From Streptomyces sp. NBC_01463 (GTDB taxonomy: Bacteria > Actinomycetota > Actinomycetes > Streptomycetales > Streptomycetaceae), in assembly GCA_036227345.1 (NCBI GenBank), contig CP109468.1, forward strand, positions 3,782,001 to 3,846,000: DNA of 64,000 nucleotides, in the 5' to 3' direction. A program made the position numbers and the translations under genes. The notes beneath the pieces were generated by a model that saw nothing but the letters and a program-made list of their open reading frames with translations, did not search any database and was not told the DNA's origin. Shown here in pieces: positions 1 through 8,300 of the stretch; the first letter of the stretch is position 1, and the number at the start of each line of letters is the position of its first letter.

Positions 1-69
1 TGTTCCTGGCCGAGGCGCCGGTTGCGAACCCGGGGGCGGATCGGGGTGTCCCGTACCGTTCCGCCTGTT

Positions 70-870
70 TCAGGACACAGGTTCCTGAAGTACGGCGAAG
101 ACGGCGCCCTGGTTGTCCTGGAGGACCGCCATCCGCCCGTACGGGATGTCGAAGGGAGGTTCGGAGACCCGGCCGCCCAGCCGGACGGCGGTCTCGGCCG
201 CCGCGTCGCAGTCGGCCACGGTGAAGTAGCTGAGGAAGTGGCTGGGCATCTCGGCGGGGAGCCCGTCCGTGATGACGCTGCGCCCGCCGACCGCGGTGTC
301 GGGCCCCGGTTCGGTGCCGGGCGGGGACCACATGCGGTAGTCCACGCCGGACTCCGCGGTGCCCGGGTCACCGGCGCCCGGCTCGTCGATGTCCATGGAG
401 CGGAAGCCGAAGACCTGCTCGTAGAAGGCGTCGACCCGGTCCTTCTGACGGGTGTAGACCTCGGTCCAGCAGAAGGAGCCCGGCTCGTTCTGCTTCTGGA
501 ACCCCTGGCGCTCACCGGCCTGCCAGAGGCCGAACACGGCACCGCCGGGGTCGGCGGCCTGCGCCAGCACCCCGGAGCGGCCGGCCCGGACGGGGTCGGT
601 GATCACCTGGCCGCCGTGCTCGCGGACCCGGGCGACGGACGCGGCGATGTCGTCGGTGGCGAAGTAGATGCCCCAGGCGGTCGGCATGCGGCCGTCCTGC
701 TTGGCGGCGAGCGCGGCGACGAGGGCACCGTCGCTGAGCGCGTCGGCGTACGGCCCGTCGCCCGCCCGGAAGGTCCAGCCGAAGAACTCCCCGTAGAAGC
801 GCTTGCCCGCTTCGAGGTCGGGGAGCTGCACATCCACCCAGCACGGCGCGGACTGCGCGAATGCGGCCAT
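70..870 (-). CDS. VOC family protein, two tandem glyoxalase-like domains
   Basis: A 266-aa protein with two vicinal-oxygen-chelate halves (about residues 5-120 and 130-260), each with the beta-alpha-beta layout of glyoxalase/bleomycin-resistance proteins. Seen: FYGEFFGW and FYEQVFGF at equivalent places in the two halves. I place the start at the ATG at 870, which has GGAAGG about 8 nt upstream; the frame stays open for 35 more codons but the extra residues are low-complexity. Members bind metal ions and small hydrophobic molecules, and no substrate can be named. It is a single gene, divergent from the TetR gene across a 322-bp gap. Confidence 0.85.
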   Translation of the reverse strand: MAAFAQSAPCWVDVQLPDLEAGKRFYGEFFGWTFRAGDGPYADALSDGALVAALAAKQDGRMPTAWGIYFATDDIAASVARVREHGGQVITDPVRAGRSGVLAQAADPGGAVFGLWQAGERQGFQKQNEPGSFCWTEVYTRQKDRVDAFYEQVFGFRSMDIDEPGAGDPGTAESGVDYRMWSPPGTEPGPDTAVGGRSVITDGLPAEMPSHFLSYFTVADCDAAAETAVRLGGRVSEPPFDIPYGRMAVLQDNQGAVFAVLQEPVS

Positions 871-1192
871 GGGCCCGGATCCTTCCGTCGTGGTGACGCT
901 CGTCACACCCAAAGTAGCCGCGCTCCGGGCCGCCCGCGCACCGGCACCTCCGATGCGAACATATTTTCGATGCACGAAGCGCCCTCATGGACGTCACGGA
1001 AAGTTATCCACGGAAGTTATCCACAGGCTGTTGATAACACTAATCAAGCTGTGGGGAACCCGGCCGGGCCTCGGCGGGACGCATCGCCCGATATCACCCC
1101 ACTCCCGCCTCACTCCCCCCACCACGCCTGCCGCGCTCCCCATTTGCAGTCGGCCGAATCGCGCTCCGATCACCCGTCGGTAAGCTGACGGC
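871..1192. other. intergenic region with a cluster of DnaA-box-like 9-mers
   Basis: There is no convincing gene in these 322 bp between the VOC gene and the TetR gene. TTATCCACG (1004-1012) and TTATCCACA (1017-1025) lie 13 bp apart, followed by TTGATAACA and TGTGGGGAA (inverse of TTCCCCACA) by about 1059. The local AT content is higher than the surroundings. An imperfect inverted pair, CCGTC and GACGG, lies at 1174-1191 directly before the TetR start. Confidence 0.5.
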
Positions 1193-1840
1193 ATGACAGG
1201 ACAAGTACGCACCGTCGACGGCCGCGTGGCCGGTCGACGCGGACAGGCGACGCGGCAGAAGCTGCTCGACTGCCTCAGCGAGATGCTCAGCTCCTCGCCG
1301 TACCGGGACGTCAAAGTCATCGACGTCGCCCGGAAGGCGGGGACTTCACCCGCGACCTTCTACCAGTACTTCCCCGACGTCGAGGGCGCCGTCCTCGAAA
1401 TCGCCGAAGAAATGGCCAAGGAGGGTGCCGGACTGACCGAACTGGTCGCCGGGCGCTCCTGGGTCGGCAAGTCGGGATGGCAGACCGCCGAAGAACTCGT
1501 CGAGGGATTCCTCGACTTCTGGCGGCGCAACGACGCGATCCTGCGCGTGGTCGACCTCGGCGCGGCCGAGGGCGACAAGCGGTTCTACAAGATCCGCATG
1601 AAGATCCTGAACTCCGTCACCAACTCCCTTACGGATTCGGTGAAGGAGCTCCAGTCCAAGGGCAAGGTCGACAAGGACGTCAGCCCCGCGGCGATGGCGG
1701 GATCCCTGGTGGCGATGCTGGCCGCCGTCGCCTCGCACCAGAAGGGCTTCACCACCTGGGGCGTGAAGCAGTCGGAACTCCGGCCGAACCTGGCGCTGTT
1801 GGTGCATCTGGGCATCACCGGCAAGAAGCCGACGAAGTAG
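1193..1840 (+). CDS. TetR family transcriptional regulator
   Basis: A 215-aa repressor-type protein. The N-terminal helix-turn-helix (about residues 15-65) is clear: it carries RGQATRQKLLDCLSEML followed by AGTSPATFYQYFPDVEG, the TetR recognition-helix pattern. The C-terminal ligand domain is unassigned. It starts at ATG 1193 with little Shine-Dalgarno sequence, so it may be leaderless or weakly translated. It lies about 2 kb from an acyl-CoA dehydrogenase/thiolase locus carrying two copies of the CTGACG...CGTCAG palindrome. That makes it a candidate regulator of those sites by position only; its own promoter has just one clean half-site (CTGACG, 1185-1190). Confidence 0.9.
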   Translation: MTGQVRTVDGRVAGRRGQATRQKLLDCLSEMLSSSPYRDVKVIDVARKAGTSPATFYQYFPDVEGAVLEIAEEMAKEGAGLTELVAGRSWVGKSGWQTAEELVEGFLDFWRRNDAILRVVDLGAAEGDKRFYKIRMKILNSVTNSLTDSVKELQSKGKVDKDVSPAAMAGSLVAMLAAVASHQKGFTTWGVKQSELRPNLALLVHLGITGKKPTK

Positions 1841-1906
1841 CGCCCGCGCCGGATTTCCCTCGTACTGGGTGACGCGCGGTGATCCCGGGCACCCCAGGTC
1901 CTGTCT

Positions 1907-1944
1907 CACCGACGGCGGACCACGCAGGTGGTCCGCCGTCGGTG
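1907..1944. terminator. bidirectional hairpin terminator
   Basis: Perfect 17-bp inverted repeat: arms 1907-1923 and 1928-1944 with a 4-nt loop. It sits between the convergent TetR (ends 1840) and reductase (ends 1965) genes and so can serve both strands. No T-tract follows, as is common in Streptomyces. Confidence 0.8.
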
Positions 1945-1964
1945 TATCCGGACGCCCGTCCACC

Positions 1965-2477
1965 TCACTCGTGACCGCCGCGCCCCTCCAACGGATCCAA
2001 CCGGAACAACCGGATCTCCCGTTCGATCCGGGACTGGTACGCGGCATAGGGCGGCCAGAACTTCAGCGCGGCCTGCCACACCCGGGCCCGCTCCTCCCCC
2101 GCCAGCAGCCTCGCGCGTACGGGAATGTCGCGGCCCTTCCAGTTGATGACGGCCGCTTCCGGATGCGCCAGCAGGTTCGCCGTCCAGGCCGGATGCCCCG
2201 GACGGCCGAAGTTGCTGCCGATCAGGACCCAGCTGTCCCCGCCCCCCTCGCCGTCACCCGGCTGCGGCATGCACGCCAGCGGGGTGGTCCGGGGCTGCCC
2301 GCTGCGCGCTCCCGGGACCGTCATCACGACGCCCGGCAGCATCTGCGCGCTGAGCAGCACCCGGCCGCGGGTGAGCCGGTGGACCGTGCGGTCCATGGCG
2401 GGTACGACGTGCGGGGCGATCCGGGCGAAGACCCGGGTCGCGGACACCTTCTGGACGAGCCGGACGCCGGGCGCCAT
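1965..2477 (-). CDS. nitroreductase-family deazaflavin (F420)-dependent oxidoreductase
   Basis: A 170-aa protein of the DDN/split-beta-barrel type that uses F420 or a related flavin. Seen: GVVMTVPGARSGQPRTTPL (cofactor-phosphate loop, about residues 46-64), then SWVLIGSNFGRPGHPAWTAN and the WPPYAAYQSR C-terminal motif typical of the family. The ATG at 2477 overlaps the stop of the upstream acyl-CoA dehydrogenase (TGATG), so the two are translationally coupled and probably act on the same catabolic substrate. F420-linked reductases often saturate conjugated C=C bonds; the substrate here is unknown. The operon lies behind the palindrome at 3752-3766. Confidence 0.88.
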   Translation of the reverse strand: MAPGVRLVQKVSATRVFARIAPHVVPAMDRTVHRLTRGRVLLSAQMLPGVVMTVPGARSGQPRTTPLACMPQPGDGEGGGDSWVLIGSNFGRPGHPAWTANLLAHPEAAVINWKGRDIPVRARLLAGEERARVWQAALKFWPPYAAYQSRIEREIRLFRLDPLEGRGGHE

Positions 2478-3712
2478 CAGACCGCCACCTGCCCGGCCGC
2501 CGGTCCGGGCCCGGCCGCGCGCCCGCCGAGCCGCTCCCGGCCGAACAGCCCGGCCCGCTGCGCCGCGTGGTCGCGGAGCCGGTGGACGGGGCCGAGGAGC
2601 AGTTCGTCGGCGGCGGCCCGCTTGAAGTAGAGCTGCGCCTCCTGCTCCCCGGCGAAGCCGCCGCCGTGCGGCTGTACGGCCTCGGCGGTGGTGATCCGCA
2701 GCGCCTCCAGCGCCTGGGCGAGCGCGAGCCCGCCGGATTCGGGGTCGAGGACCGCGTAGTGGGCGGCGGACCTGGCCGACTGGACCCGTACGTACAGGTC
2801 GGCCAGGCGGAGCTTCACGGCTTCGGCGGCGCCGGTCACCCGGCCGGAGGCCTCGCGCGCCTCCAGCCGGCCGGCCGCCCGTTCCAGCACGCTCGCCGCC
2901 GCTCCGGCCGCCTCCGCGGCGAGGGCGACGGCGGCCGTGCGCCCGGCGGCGGCCAGGGCCGCCGTCGCGTCCACGGCGTCGTCGGCGCCCAGGAGCGCCG
3001 CCTCGGTGTCGCGCAGCTGGACGCGGGCGAGCGGCCGGGTCTCGTCCAGCGAGTCCTGACGGGTGCGGACGAGCCCGGCGGGCGCCTCCGGTCCGTCGGT
3101 CCTGACCAGGAACAACAGGGTGCGGCTGCGCGGGAAGCCGCCGGTGTGGGCGGCGACCAGGAGCAGTCCTGCGCTGTGCCCGTCCAGCACCTGGGATGCC
3201 TCCCCGTACAGCCGCCAGCCGCCGTCGCCGCCGGCCGGCCGGGCCTGGACACCGCCCGCCCGGCCACCGCCGGCCCAGGCGCCTCCGGTGGGGTCGCCGG
3301 TGAGACCGAGGGCGGTGGAGAGCGAGCCGCCGGGCACGGCCAGGGCCGCGGTGAGCTCGCCGGCCGCGATGGACGGCAGCAGGGCGGCGCGCTGTTCCGC
3401 GGTGCCGAGGGCGAGGATCAGGGGTGCGGCGAGCACGGTGGTGGCGAGCAGCGGGGACGGCAGCAGGGCCCGGCCGGCCTCCTCCAGGACGACGGCGAGC
3501 TCGGCCGGGCCGCGGCCCCCGCCGCCGTACTCCTTCGGGAGGGCGAGTCCGGGCAGCCCGAGCTCCCGGGCGGACCGTCGCCACAGCGCGGTGTCGTATC
3601 CGTCCGGTGTCGCCGCGGCGTCCACGGCCCCGCCGGGTCCGCCACGTCTGGCCAGCAGGTCGCGCAGGGTGCGGCGGATCTCGTCCTGTTCCGCGGTGAA
3701 GGCGGCATCCAT
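2477..3712 (-). CDS. acyl-CoA dehydrogenase family protein
   Basis: A 411-aa FAD-dependent alpha,beta-desaturase-type protein. The N-terminal helical domain (FTAEQDEIRRTLRDLLARRG), the motif GLPGLALPKEYGGGGRG near residue 60, and the C-terminal QPHGGGFAGEQEAQLYFKRA block are recognisable. The middle beta domain is Ala/Gly-rich and less conserved, resembling the divergent subunits of heteromeric acyl-CoA dehydrogenases that act on steroid or polyketide side chains. The start ATG at 3712 fits the family N-terminus. It overlaps the deazaflavin reductase gene, diverges from the thiolase gene, and has an operator-like palindrome 39 nt upstream. Confidence 0.88.
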   Translation of the reverse strand: MDAAFTAEQDEIRRTLRDLLARRGGPGGAVDAAATPDGYDTALWRRSARELGLPGLALPKEYGGGGRGPAELAVVLEEAGRALLPSPLLATTVLAAPLILALGTAEQRAALLPSIAAGELTAALAVPGGSLSTALGLTGDPTGGAWAGGGRAGGVQARPAGGDGGWRLYGEASQVLDGHSAGLLLVAAHTGGFPRSRTLLFLVRTDGPEAPAGLVRTRQDSLDETRPLARVQLRDTEAALLGADDAVDATAALAAAGRTAAVALAAEAAGAAASVLERAAGRLEAREASGRVTGAAEAVKLRLADLYVRVQSARSAAHYAVLDPESGGLALAQALEALRITTAEAVQPHGGGFAGEQEAQLYFKRAAADELLLGPVHRLRDHAAQRAGLFGRERLGGRAAGPGPAAGQVAV

Positions 3713-3751
3713 CGTCGGGCTCCTTCCCCTCAGAGGCCGACGGCCTCTGAT

Positions 3752-3766
3752 CTGACGGGCCGTCAT
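3752..3766. promoter_or_regulatory. operator-like palindrome, copy A
   Basis: CTGACGGGCCGTCAT, one mismatch from a perfect 15-bp palindrome. It lies in the divergent region between the acyl-CoA dehydrogenase (start 3712) and the thiolase-like gene (start 3878), and is one of eight intergenic copies in the window. Confidence 0.7.
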
Positions 3767-3858
3767 GCTAGGGGTGAAGCGGTGAGATTCCCAGAGTCGC
3801 GCAGAGCGACACGGACCACAAGATCCCCTCCCTTCAGTGATGTTCACCCTCCCCGTAT

Positions 3859-3873
3859 CTGATGTACCGTCAG
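3859..3873. promoter_or_regulatory. operator-like palindrome, copy B
   Basis: CTGATGTACCGTCAG, with flanks extending the symmetry to ATCTGA...TCAGAT. It ends 4 nt before the thiolase ATG, where a ribosome-binding site would lie. Binding here should block initiation directly, and the mRNA may be leaderless. Confidence 0.72.
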
Positions 3874-3877
3874 ATTC

Positions 3878-5059
3878 ATGCTGCCTGCCACGTCCTCTCC
3901 CCGCCGCAAGGTCGCTGTCGTCGGCATATCCCTCGCCGACTGCGGACGCGTCGACACGGCCACCCCGTACGCCCTGCACGCCCAGGCGGCGCGCCGGGCG
4001 CTCGCCGACTCGGGCCTGGACCGGTCGGTCGTCGACGGCTTCGCCTCCGCGGGCCTCGGCACGCTCGCCCCGGTCGAGGTCGCCGAGTACCTGGGCCTGA
4101 GACCCACCTGGGTGGACTCCACCTCGGTGGGCGGATCGACCTGGGAGGTGATGGCGGCCCACGCGGCGGACGCCATCGCGGCGGGGCGGGCCAACGCCGT
4201 CCTGCTGGTGTACGGGTCGACGGCCCGGGCGGACATCAAGGCGGGCCGCCGCACGTCGAACCTCTCCTTCGGCGCCCGCGGCCCGCTCCAGTTCGAGGTG
4301 CCGTACGGGCACTCGCTGATCGCCAAGTACGCGATGGCCGCCCGCCGCCACATGCACGAGTACGGCACCACCCTGGAGCAGCTCGCCGAGGTGGCGGTGC
4401 AGGCCAGGGCGAACGCGGCGGCCAACCCGGACGCGATGTTCCGCACCCCGGTCACGGTCGACGAGGTCCTGTCGGGCCCGATGATCGCGGACCCCTTCAC
4501 CAAGCTGCACTGCTGCATCCGCAGCGACGGCGGCTGTGCGGTGCTGCTGGCGGCCGAGGAGTACGTGCCCGACACGGCGAAGGCCCCGGTCTGGATCCTG
4601 GGCACCGGCGAACACGTCTCGCACTCCACGATGTCGGAGTGGGAGGACTTCACCGTCTCCCCCGCCGCCGTCTCGGGCCGCCTGGCCTTCGAGCGGGCGG
4701 GGGTGCGGCCCGCGGACATCGATCTGGCCGAGATCTACGACGCGTTCACCTACATGACGCTGGTGACGCTGGAGGACCTCGGTTTCTGCGCGAAGGGCGA
4801 GGGCGGCGCGTTCGTCGAGAAGGGCCGCACGGGCCTCACCGGCGAACTCCCGGTCAACACGGACGGCGGCGGCCTGTCCGCCTGCCACCCGGGGATGCGC
4901 GGACTGTTCCTGCTGGTGGAGGCGGTCCGCCAGCTGCGCGGCGAGGCCGGGGACCGCCAGGTCGTCAAGGCCGGGGGCCGGCTGCCGGAACTGGCGGTGG
5001 CCTCGGGCACGGGCGGCTGGTTCTGCTCGTCGGGGACGGTGGTGCTGGGGCGGGGGTGA
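3878..5059 (+). CDS. thiolase-like protein (SCP-x/lipid-transfer type) lacking the N-terminal Cys
   Basis: A 393-aa thiolase-fold protein. Seen: the paired domains, IYDAFTYMTLVTLEDLGFC near residue 285, a catalytic-type His in ACHPGMRG (about residue 337) and a late Cys in GTGGWFCSSGT (about 384). Where classical thiolases carry the nucleophilic Cys, this protein has STSVGGSTW (about residues 80-88). That is the pattern of the non-condensing SCP2-type thiolases, some of which (Ltp2-like) act as retro-aldolases with a DUF35 partner in steroid side-chain loss. A DUF35 gene with the same operator lies at 40.8 kb. The start ATG lacks a Shine-Dalgarno sequence and abuts operator copy B. Confidence 0.85.
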   Translation: MLPATSSPRRKVAVVGISLADCGRVDTATPYALHAQAARRALADSGLDRSVVDGFASAGLGTLAPVEVAEYLGLRPTWVDSTSVGGSTWEVMAAHAADAIAAGRANAVLLVYGSTARADIKAGRRTSNLSFGARGPLQFEVPYGHSLIAKYAMAARRHMHEYGTTLEQLAEVAVQARANAAANPDAMFRTPVTVDEVLSGPMIADPFTKLHCCIRSDGGCAVLLAAEEYVPDTAKAPVWILGTGEHVSHSTMSEWEDFTVSPAAVSGRLAFERAGVRPADIDLAEIYDAFTYMTLVTLEDLGFCAKGEGGAFVEKGRTGLTGELPVNTDGGGLSACHPGMRGLFLLVEAVRQLRGEAGDRQVVKAGGRLPELAVASGTGGWFCSSGTVVLGRG

Positions 5060-5092
5060 GGGGGCGGGGCGCCACGGGCTTCCGGCGCGGAC

Positions 5093-5497
5093 TCACACGG
5101 CGACGACGGTGAGCACACCTTCCAGACCCTTGAAGTCGTCCGCGTTACGCGTGAAGAGCGGCAGCCCCCTGACCGAGGCGATGGAAGCGATCATCAGATC
5201 CATCCGCCGGGGACGAGGGTTGCGGCCGGCTGCGACGACGAGGGACACCATGCTCCCGTAACGAACAGCCGCGTCCCCGTCGAAGGGCAGCGGCTCGAAG
5301 TCGGCCACGGCGGCCCCCAGCTTCTCCATCCGCGCCGCCCGCCCGGCCGGATCCCCGGCCATCGCCACACCTTGCTGGAGTTCGGCCATCGTCACAGCGG
5401 TGAGCGCCGGAAAGGCAGGAAGATCCTCGGCGCGCAACAGGTCGAGGTCGATGTACGTGCAGGTGTCGAGGACCCCCGCACGGTAGCGCTCAGCCAC
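5093..5497 (-). CDS. PIN-domain VapC-type toxin
   Basis: A 134-aa PIN-fold ribonuclease, the predicted toxin of a toxin-antitoxin pair. The acidic metal-binding residues are visible: LDTCTYID near residue 10, AELQQG near 40, the Asp of RRMDLMIAS near 100, and a final Asp in NADDF. The start is the GTG at 5497, overlapping the antitoxin stop by 8 nt; a longer reading frame to 5542 exists but would overlap most of the antitoxin tail. VapC enzymes typically cut tRNA or rRNA; the target here is unknown. It is convergent with the thiolase gene. Confidence 0.88.
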   Translation of the reverse strand: MAERYRAGVLDTCTYIDLDLLRAEDLPAFPALTAVTMAELQQGVAMAGDPAGRAARMEKLGAAVADFEPLPFDGDAAVRYGSMVSLVVAAGRNPRPRRMDLMIASIASVRGLPLFTRNADDFKGLEGVLTVVAV

Positions 5498-5768
5498 GCG
5501 TCCGCTCCCAGGGATCGTCGTCCCCGGCCCGGTCCTCGTCACCGAACAGCTCGTCCGCTTCGCGACGCATCAACGCGCCGTCCACCCGGGGCAGCCGCCT
5601 GTGCCGGGCCACCAGCTCCTCCGCACTCAGGCTCCGCTTGCGCGTGAGCGGCCGGAGTTCCGCGACCTCTACCCCGTTACGCGTGATGTGGAAGATCTCG
5701 CCCTCCTCCACGGCGTTCATGACGTCCGCGGACCGATTCCGGAATTCCCGCTGCGTGATGGTCTTCAT
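5490..5768 (-). CDS. Phd/YefM-type antitoxin
   Basis: A 92-aa antitoxin of the Phd family. The N-terminus [20 protein letters not shown] followed by [16 protein letters not shown] is the canonical DNA-binding dimer domain. The C-terminal third (residues 60-92) is charged and acidic, as expected for the segment that occludes the toxin active site. It lies upstream of and overlaps the VapC gene. Such pairs usually repress their own promoter; that promoter would lie in 5769-5919, where I see no clear palindrome. Confidence 0.9.
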   Translation of the reverse strand: MKTITQREFRNRSADVMNAVEEGEIFHITRNGVEVAELRPLTRKRSLSAEELVARHRRLPRVDGALMRREADELFGDEDRAGDDDPWERTRG

Positions 5769-5919
5769 ACGACCAGCGTAGCCCCCTGTGTCTCGGTGTG
5801 CTACAGCAATCGGTCCCTGCCATCGCCGCACCCGGCCCGCCGGGCAACCGGGCGAAATCCGGTGGCGCGGGATCCGGCCCGGCCTCCCCGGACTCCGCCG
5901 CGCCAGGTGAAATGGCCAC

Positions 5920-6612
5920 ATGACCGACGCATCGGCTTCCGCCGCACACCGCGCCTTCCTCGACCTGCTCCACGCCCAGCGCGTCTGGGACGTCGAGCTG
6001 CCCGCCTTCGAACCGGCCACGGCGCCCTCCGCACCCCTCCCCCTCTTCCACACCTGGTTCGCCGAGGCCGTCGCCGCCGGGCAGGCCGAGCCGCACACCA
6101 TGTCGCTGGCCACCGTGGACGCCGAGGGGCTGCCCGATGTGCGGACGCTGATGCTGCACGACGCGGATGAGGCGGGCTGGCACTTCGCCACGCACGCCAC
6201 CAGCGCGAAGGGCCGCGAGCTGGCCGCCCGCCCGTATGCCGCGCTCGGCCTCTACTGGCCCTCGCAGGGCCGGCAGGTCCGGGTCCGGGGCCCCGTCACC
6301 GCCTGCTCACCCGCCGAGAGCCGCGCCGATCTGCACGCCCGCTCGACCGGGGCCCTGGCCTCGGCGCTGGTGGGGCGGCAGAGCGAGGTGCTGGGTTCGA
6401 CGGCGGAGCTCGACCGGGCGTCCGACGCCGCCTGGCGGCGGGCCGGGGCGGAGCCGGATGCCGAGGTCGCCGGCTGGACGCGGTACGTCGTCGAGCCGCG
6501 CGAGGTCGAGTTCTTCCAGGGCGACGCCCGGCGGCGGCACGTACGGCTGCGCTACCGCCGGGAGGACGGGGCCGGGGCCGGACCCTGGGTGCGGGAGCTG
6601 CTCTGGCCCTGA
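5920..6612 (+). CDS. pyridoxamine 5'-phosphate oxidase family protein (PdxH-like)
   Basis: A 230-aa FMN split-barrel protein. Seen: [45 protein letters not shown] layout (FMN-binding strand pair, about residues 59-98), then [22 protein letters not shown] and the C-terminal [16 protein letters not shown], the usual PdxH C-terminal dimerisation motif. It would oxidise pyridoxamine/pyridoxine phosphate to PLP or reduce related substrates. It is shorter at the N-terminus than E. coli PdxH and may be one of several paralogues, so I withhold the gene symbol. Confidence 0.85.
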   Translation: MTDASASAAHRAFLDLLHAQRVWDVELPAFEPATAPSAPLPLFHTWFAEAVAAGQAEPHTMSLATVDAEGLPDVRTLMLHDADEAGWHFATHATSAKGRELAARPYAALGLYWPSQGRQVRVRGPVTACSPAESRADLHARSTGALASALVGRQSEVLGSTAELDRASDAAWRRAGAEPDAEVAGWTRYVVEPREVEFFQGDARRRHVRLRYRREDGAGAGPWVRELLWP

Positions 6613-6625
6613 CCCCTCCTCCACC

Positions 6626-6871
6626 TCAGGTCACCGTGATCGCCTGCACCGGGCAGGCGCGGGCCGCCTCGCCGACCAACGGGCCCGCCAGGTCGTCCTC
6701 GGACGCGGGCAGGAGCTCGCTGAGCCCGTCGTCGTCCTGGGTGAACACCTTCGGCGCGACGAGCGCGCACTGCCCGGCCCCGATGCAGACGTCCCTGTCG
6801 ATCCCGATCGCGATGCCGGTCTCCGTCTCGTCGCGCATGTCCGTCCGTTCTTCCGCTCGGCTTCCGGTCAC
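6626..6871 (-). CDS. 3Fe-4S-type ferredoxin paired with the P450
   Basis: An 81-aa single-cluster ferredoxin. Cysteines lie in VCIGAGQCALVAP and ARACPVQAITV, with a non-Cys residue at the second position of the first motif (CxxAxxC), the mark of [3Fe-4S] P450 ferredoxins. I choose the GTG at 6871, which has AGGG 8 nt upstream directly after the P450 stop; an internal ATG at 6838 is possible. It lies 12 nt downstream of the P450 gene in one operon and should supply its electrons. Confidence 0.9.
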   Translation of the reverse strand: MTGSRAEERTDMRDETETGIAIGIDRDVCIGAGQCALVAPKVFTQDDDGLSELLPASEDDLAGPLVGEAARACPVQAITVT

Positions 6872-6883
6872 CGGGTCATCCCT

Positions 6884-8131
6884 TCACCACGTCACGGGCA
6901 GTTCGATGAGCCCCTGGACCGTGTCTCCCGGCTTGAACGGGATCTCTTCGGCCGGCACCGCCAGCCGCAGGCCGGGCAGCCGGTCGAAGAGCGCGGGCAG
7001 CGCGATCTCCAGTTCGGCGCGGGCGAGGTTCTGGCCCAGGCACTGGTGGATGCCGAAGCCGAAGGCGACGTGGTTGCGCGCGCCGCGGCCGAGGTCCAGC
7101 TCGTCCGGTGCCGGGTAGACGGCCTCGTCGCGGTTGCTCACCGCGGTGGAGAGCAGGACACCGTCCCCGGCGCGGAACGTCACCCCGTTCATCTCGATGT
7201 CCTCGACGGCCACCCGGGAGAGCCCGTCGGCGATGGACAGGAATCGGAGCAGTTCCTCGACCGCCGGGGCCATCCCGTCGGGGCCGCCCGCGCGCATCCG
7301 GGCCAGCTGTTCCGGGTGCTGGAGCAGGGTGAGGGTGCCGAGCGAGATCATGTTCGCGGTCGTCTCGTGGCCCGCCACCAGCAGGATCTGGGACAGCCGG
7401 ACCAGTTCCTCCAGGTCCACCGCCCCGGTCTCCAGCTGTTTGGCGATGAGCTCGTCCAGCAGCCCGTCGCCCGGGTCGCGCCGCTTCCGCGCGATCAGGT
7501 CGCGGAAGTAGTCACCGAGTGCGATCCGCGCCGCCTCGACGTCGGAGCCCTCGGGACCGCGCAGCAGTCTGCGGGACTGCGCCTCGAAGAACTCGTGGTC
7601 CTCGTAGGGCACGCCCAGGAGCGCGCAGATGACCATCGAGGGCACGGGCAGGGCGAAGGCACCGACCAGCTCGGCCGGCGGTCCCTGCGCCACCATCGTG
7701 TCGAGCAGCCGGTCCACGGTCTCCTGGATCGCCGGCCGCAGCGCCGCCGTGCGCCGGACCGTGAAGCTCGGGATCAGCATCCGGCGCTGCACGTTGTGCT
7801 CGGGATCGTCGACGCCGATCAGCTCGACGCGCCGCTGGGTGGTCGTGGCCAGCCGCTCGGCGAAGAACGGGAACGCGGGGTTCTCCCGGTCGGACGACAG
7901 CCGGGGGTCCACGAGGAGCGCCCGCGCCTCGGCGTGCCCGGTCACCAGCCACACCGTACGGCCGTCGAAGAGCCGCACGCGGGACACCGACTCCTGCCCG
8001 CGGCTCGCGCTCGGATAGCCGGTCGGCGGGTGGTAGGGACAGCTGCGGTTCTGCGGGAAGGCGACGGCCTCGGATGGGGTCTCGGTCCCGGATGCGGCCT
8101 TGGCTTCGGTTTCGGTCTTGGTCTCCGTCAT
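6884..8131 (-). CDS. cytochrome P450 (CYP105-like)
   Basis: A 415-aa class I P450. Seen: I-helix AGHETT (residues 253-258), the EELLR and following Arg pair of the K-helix, and the heme loop FGFGIHQCLGQNLAR with ligand Cys364. The N-terminus SCPYHPPTGYP and the overall motifs look like the CYP105 group of Streptomyces xenobiotic/antibiotic hydroxylases, but subfamily assignment needs alignment. No membrane anchor, so soluble. It is co-transcribed with the ferredoxin at 6626. A 7-bp inverted repeat at 8191-8210, about 60 nt upstream of the start, is a likely regulator site. Confidence 0.93.
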   Translation of the reverse strand: MTETKTETEAKAASGTETPSEAVAFPQNRSCPYHPPTGYPSASRGQESVSRVRLFDGRTVWLVTGHAEARALLVDPRLSSDRENPAFPFFAERLATTTQRRVELIGVDDPEHNVQRRMLIPSFTVRRTAALRPAIQETVDRLLDTMVAQGPPAELVGAFALPVPSMVICALLGVPYEDHEFFEAQSRRLLRGPEGSDVEAARIALGDYFRDLIARKRRDPGDGLLDELIAKQLETGAVDLEELVRLSQILLVAGHETTANMISLGTLTLLQHPEQLARMRAGGPDGMAPAVEELLRFLSIADGLSRVAVEDIEMNGVTFRAGDGVLLSTAVSNRDEAVYPAPDELDLGRGARNHVAFGFGIHQCLGQNLARAELEIALPALFDRLPGLRLAVPAEEIPFKPGDTVQGLIELPVTW

Positions 8132-8190
8132 GGCGGACCTCGCAAGGAGAGGGGGGTGTCCTGCCGATCACTCCCTACTAGATGCCCAAG

Positions 8191-8210
8191 GCACCTAAAC
8201 GGCTAGGTGC
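8191..8210. promoter_or_regulatory. inverted repeat upstream of the P450 operon
   Basis: GCACCTA (8191-8197) and TAGGTGC (8204-8210) form perfect arms with a 6-nt spacer, located between the divergent P450 and htpX genes. Spacing and symmetry suit a dimeric repressor. Confidence 0.55.
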
Positions 8211-8300
8211 TGTTCGGCCAAATGCCGCACACCGCGTCTCTTATCCGCTTTCGACACCCGAGGAGCACTATGGGAGGCAGGCGAGGACTGGAGGTCACCG

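Noticed and set aside
1004..1060. Replication origin
   Set aside because: Too few boxes and no dnaA, dnaN or parAB genes nearby.
1174..1191. CCGTC/GACGG pair before the TetR gene as a ninth operator copy
   Set aside because: Half-sites are in the opposite orientation to the eight palindromes, so it does not fit the consensus; only one CTGACG half-site is present.
2477..4888. 803-codon minus-strand frame spanning the acyl-CoA dehydrogenase and the thiolase
   Set aside because: Its N-terminal half is antisense to the thiolase gene and is Arg/His-rich shadow sequence; only the part from 3712 is a real gene.
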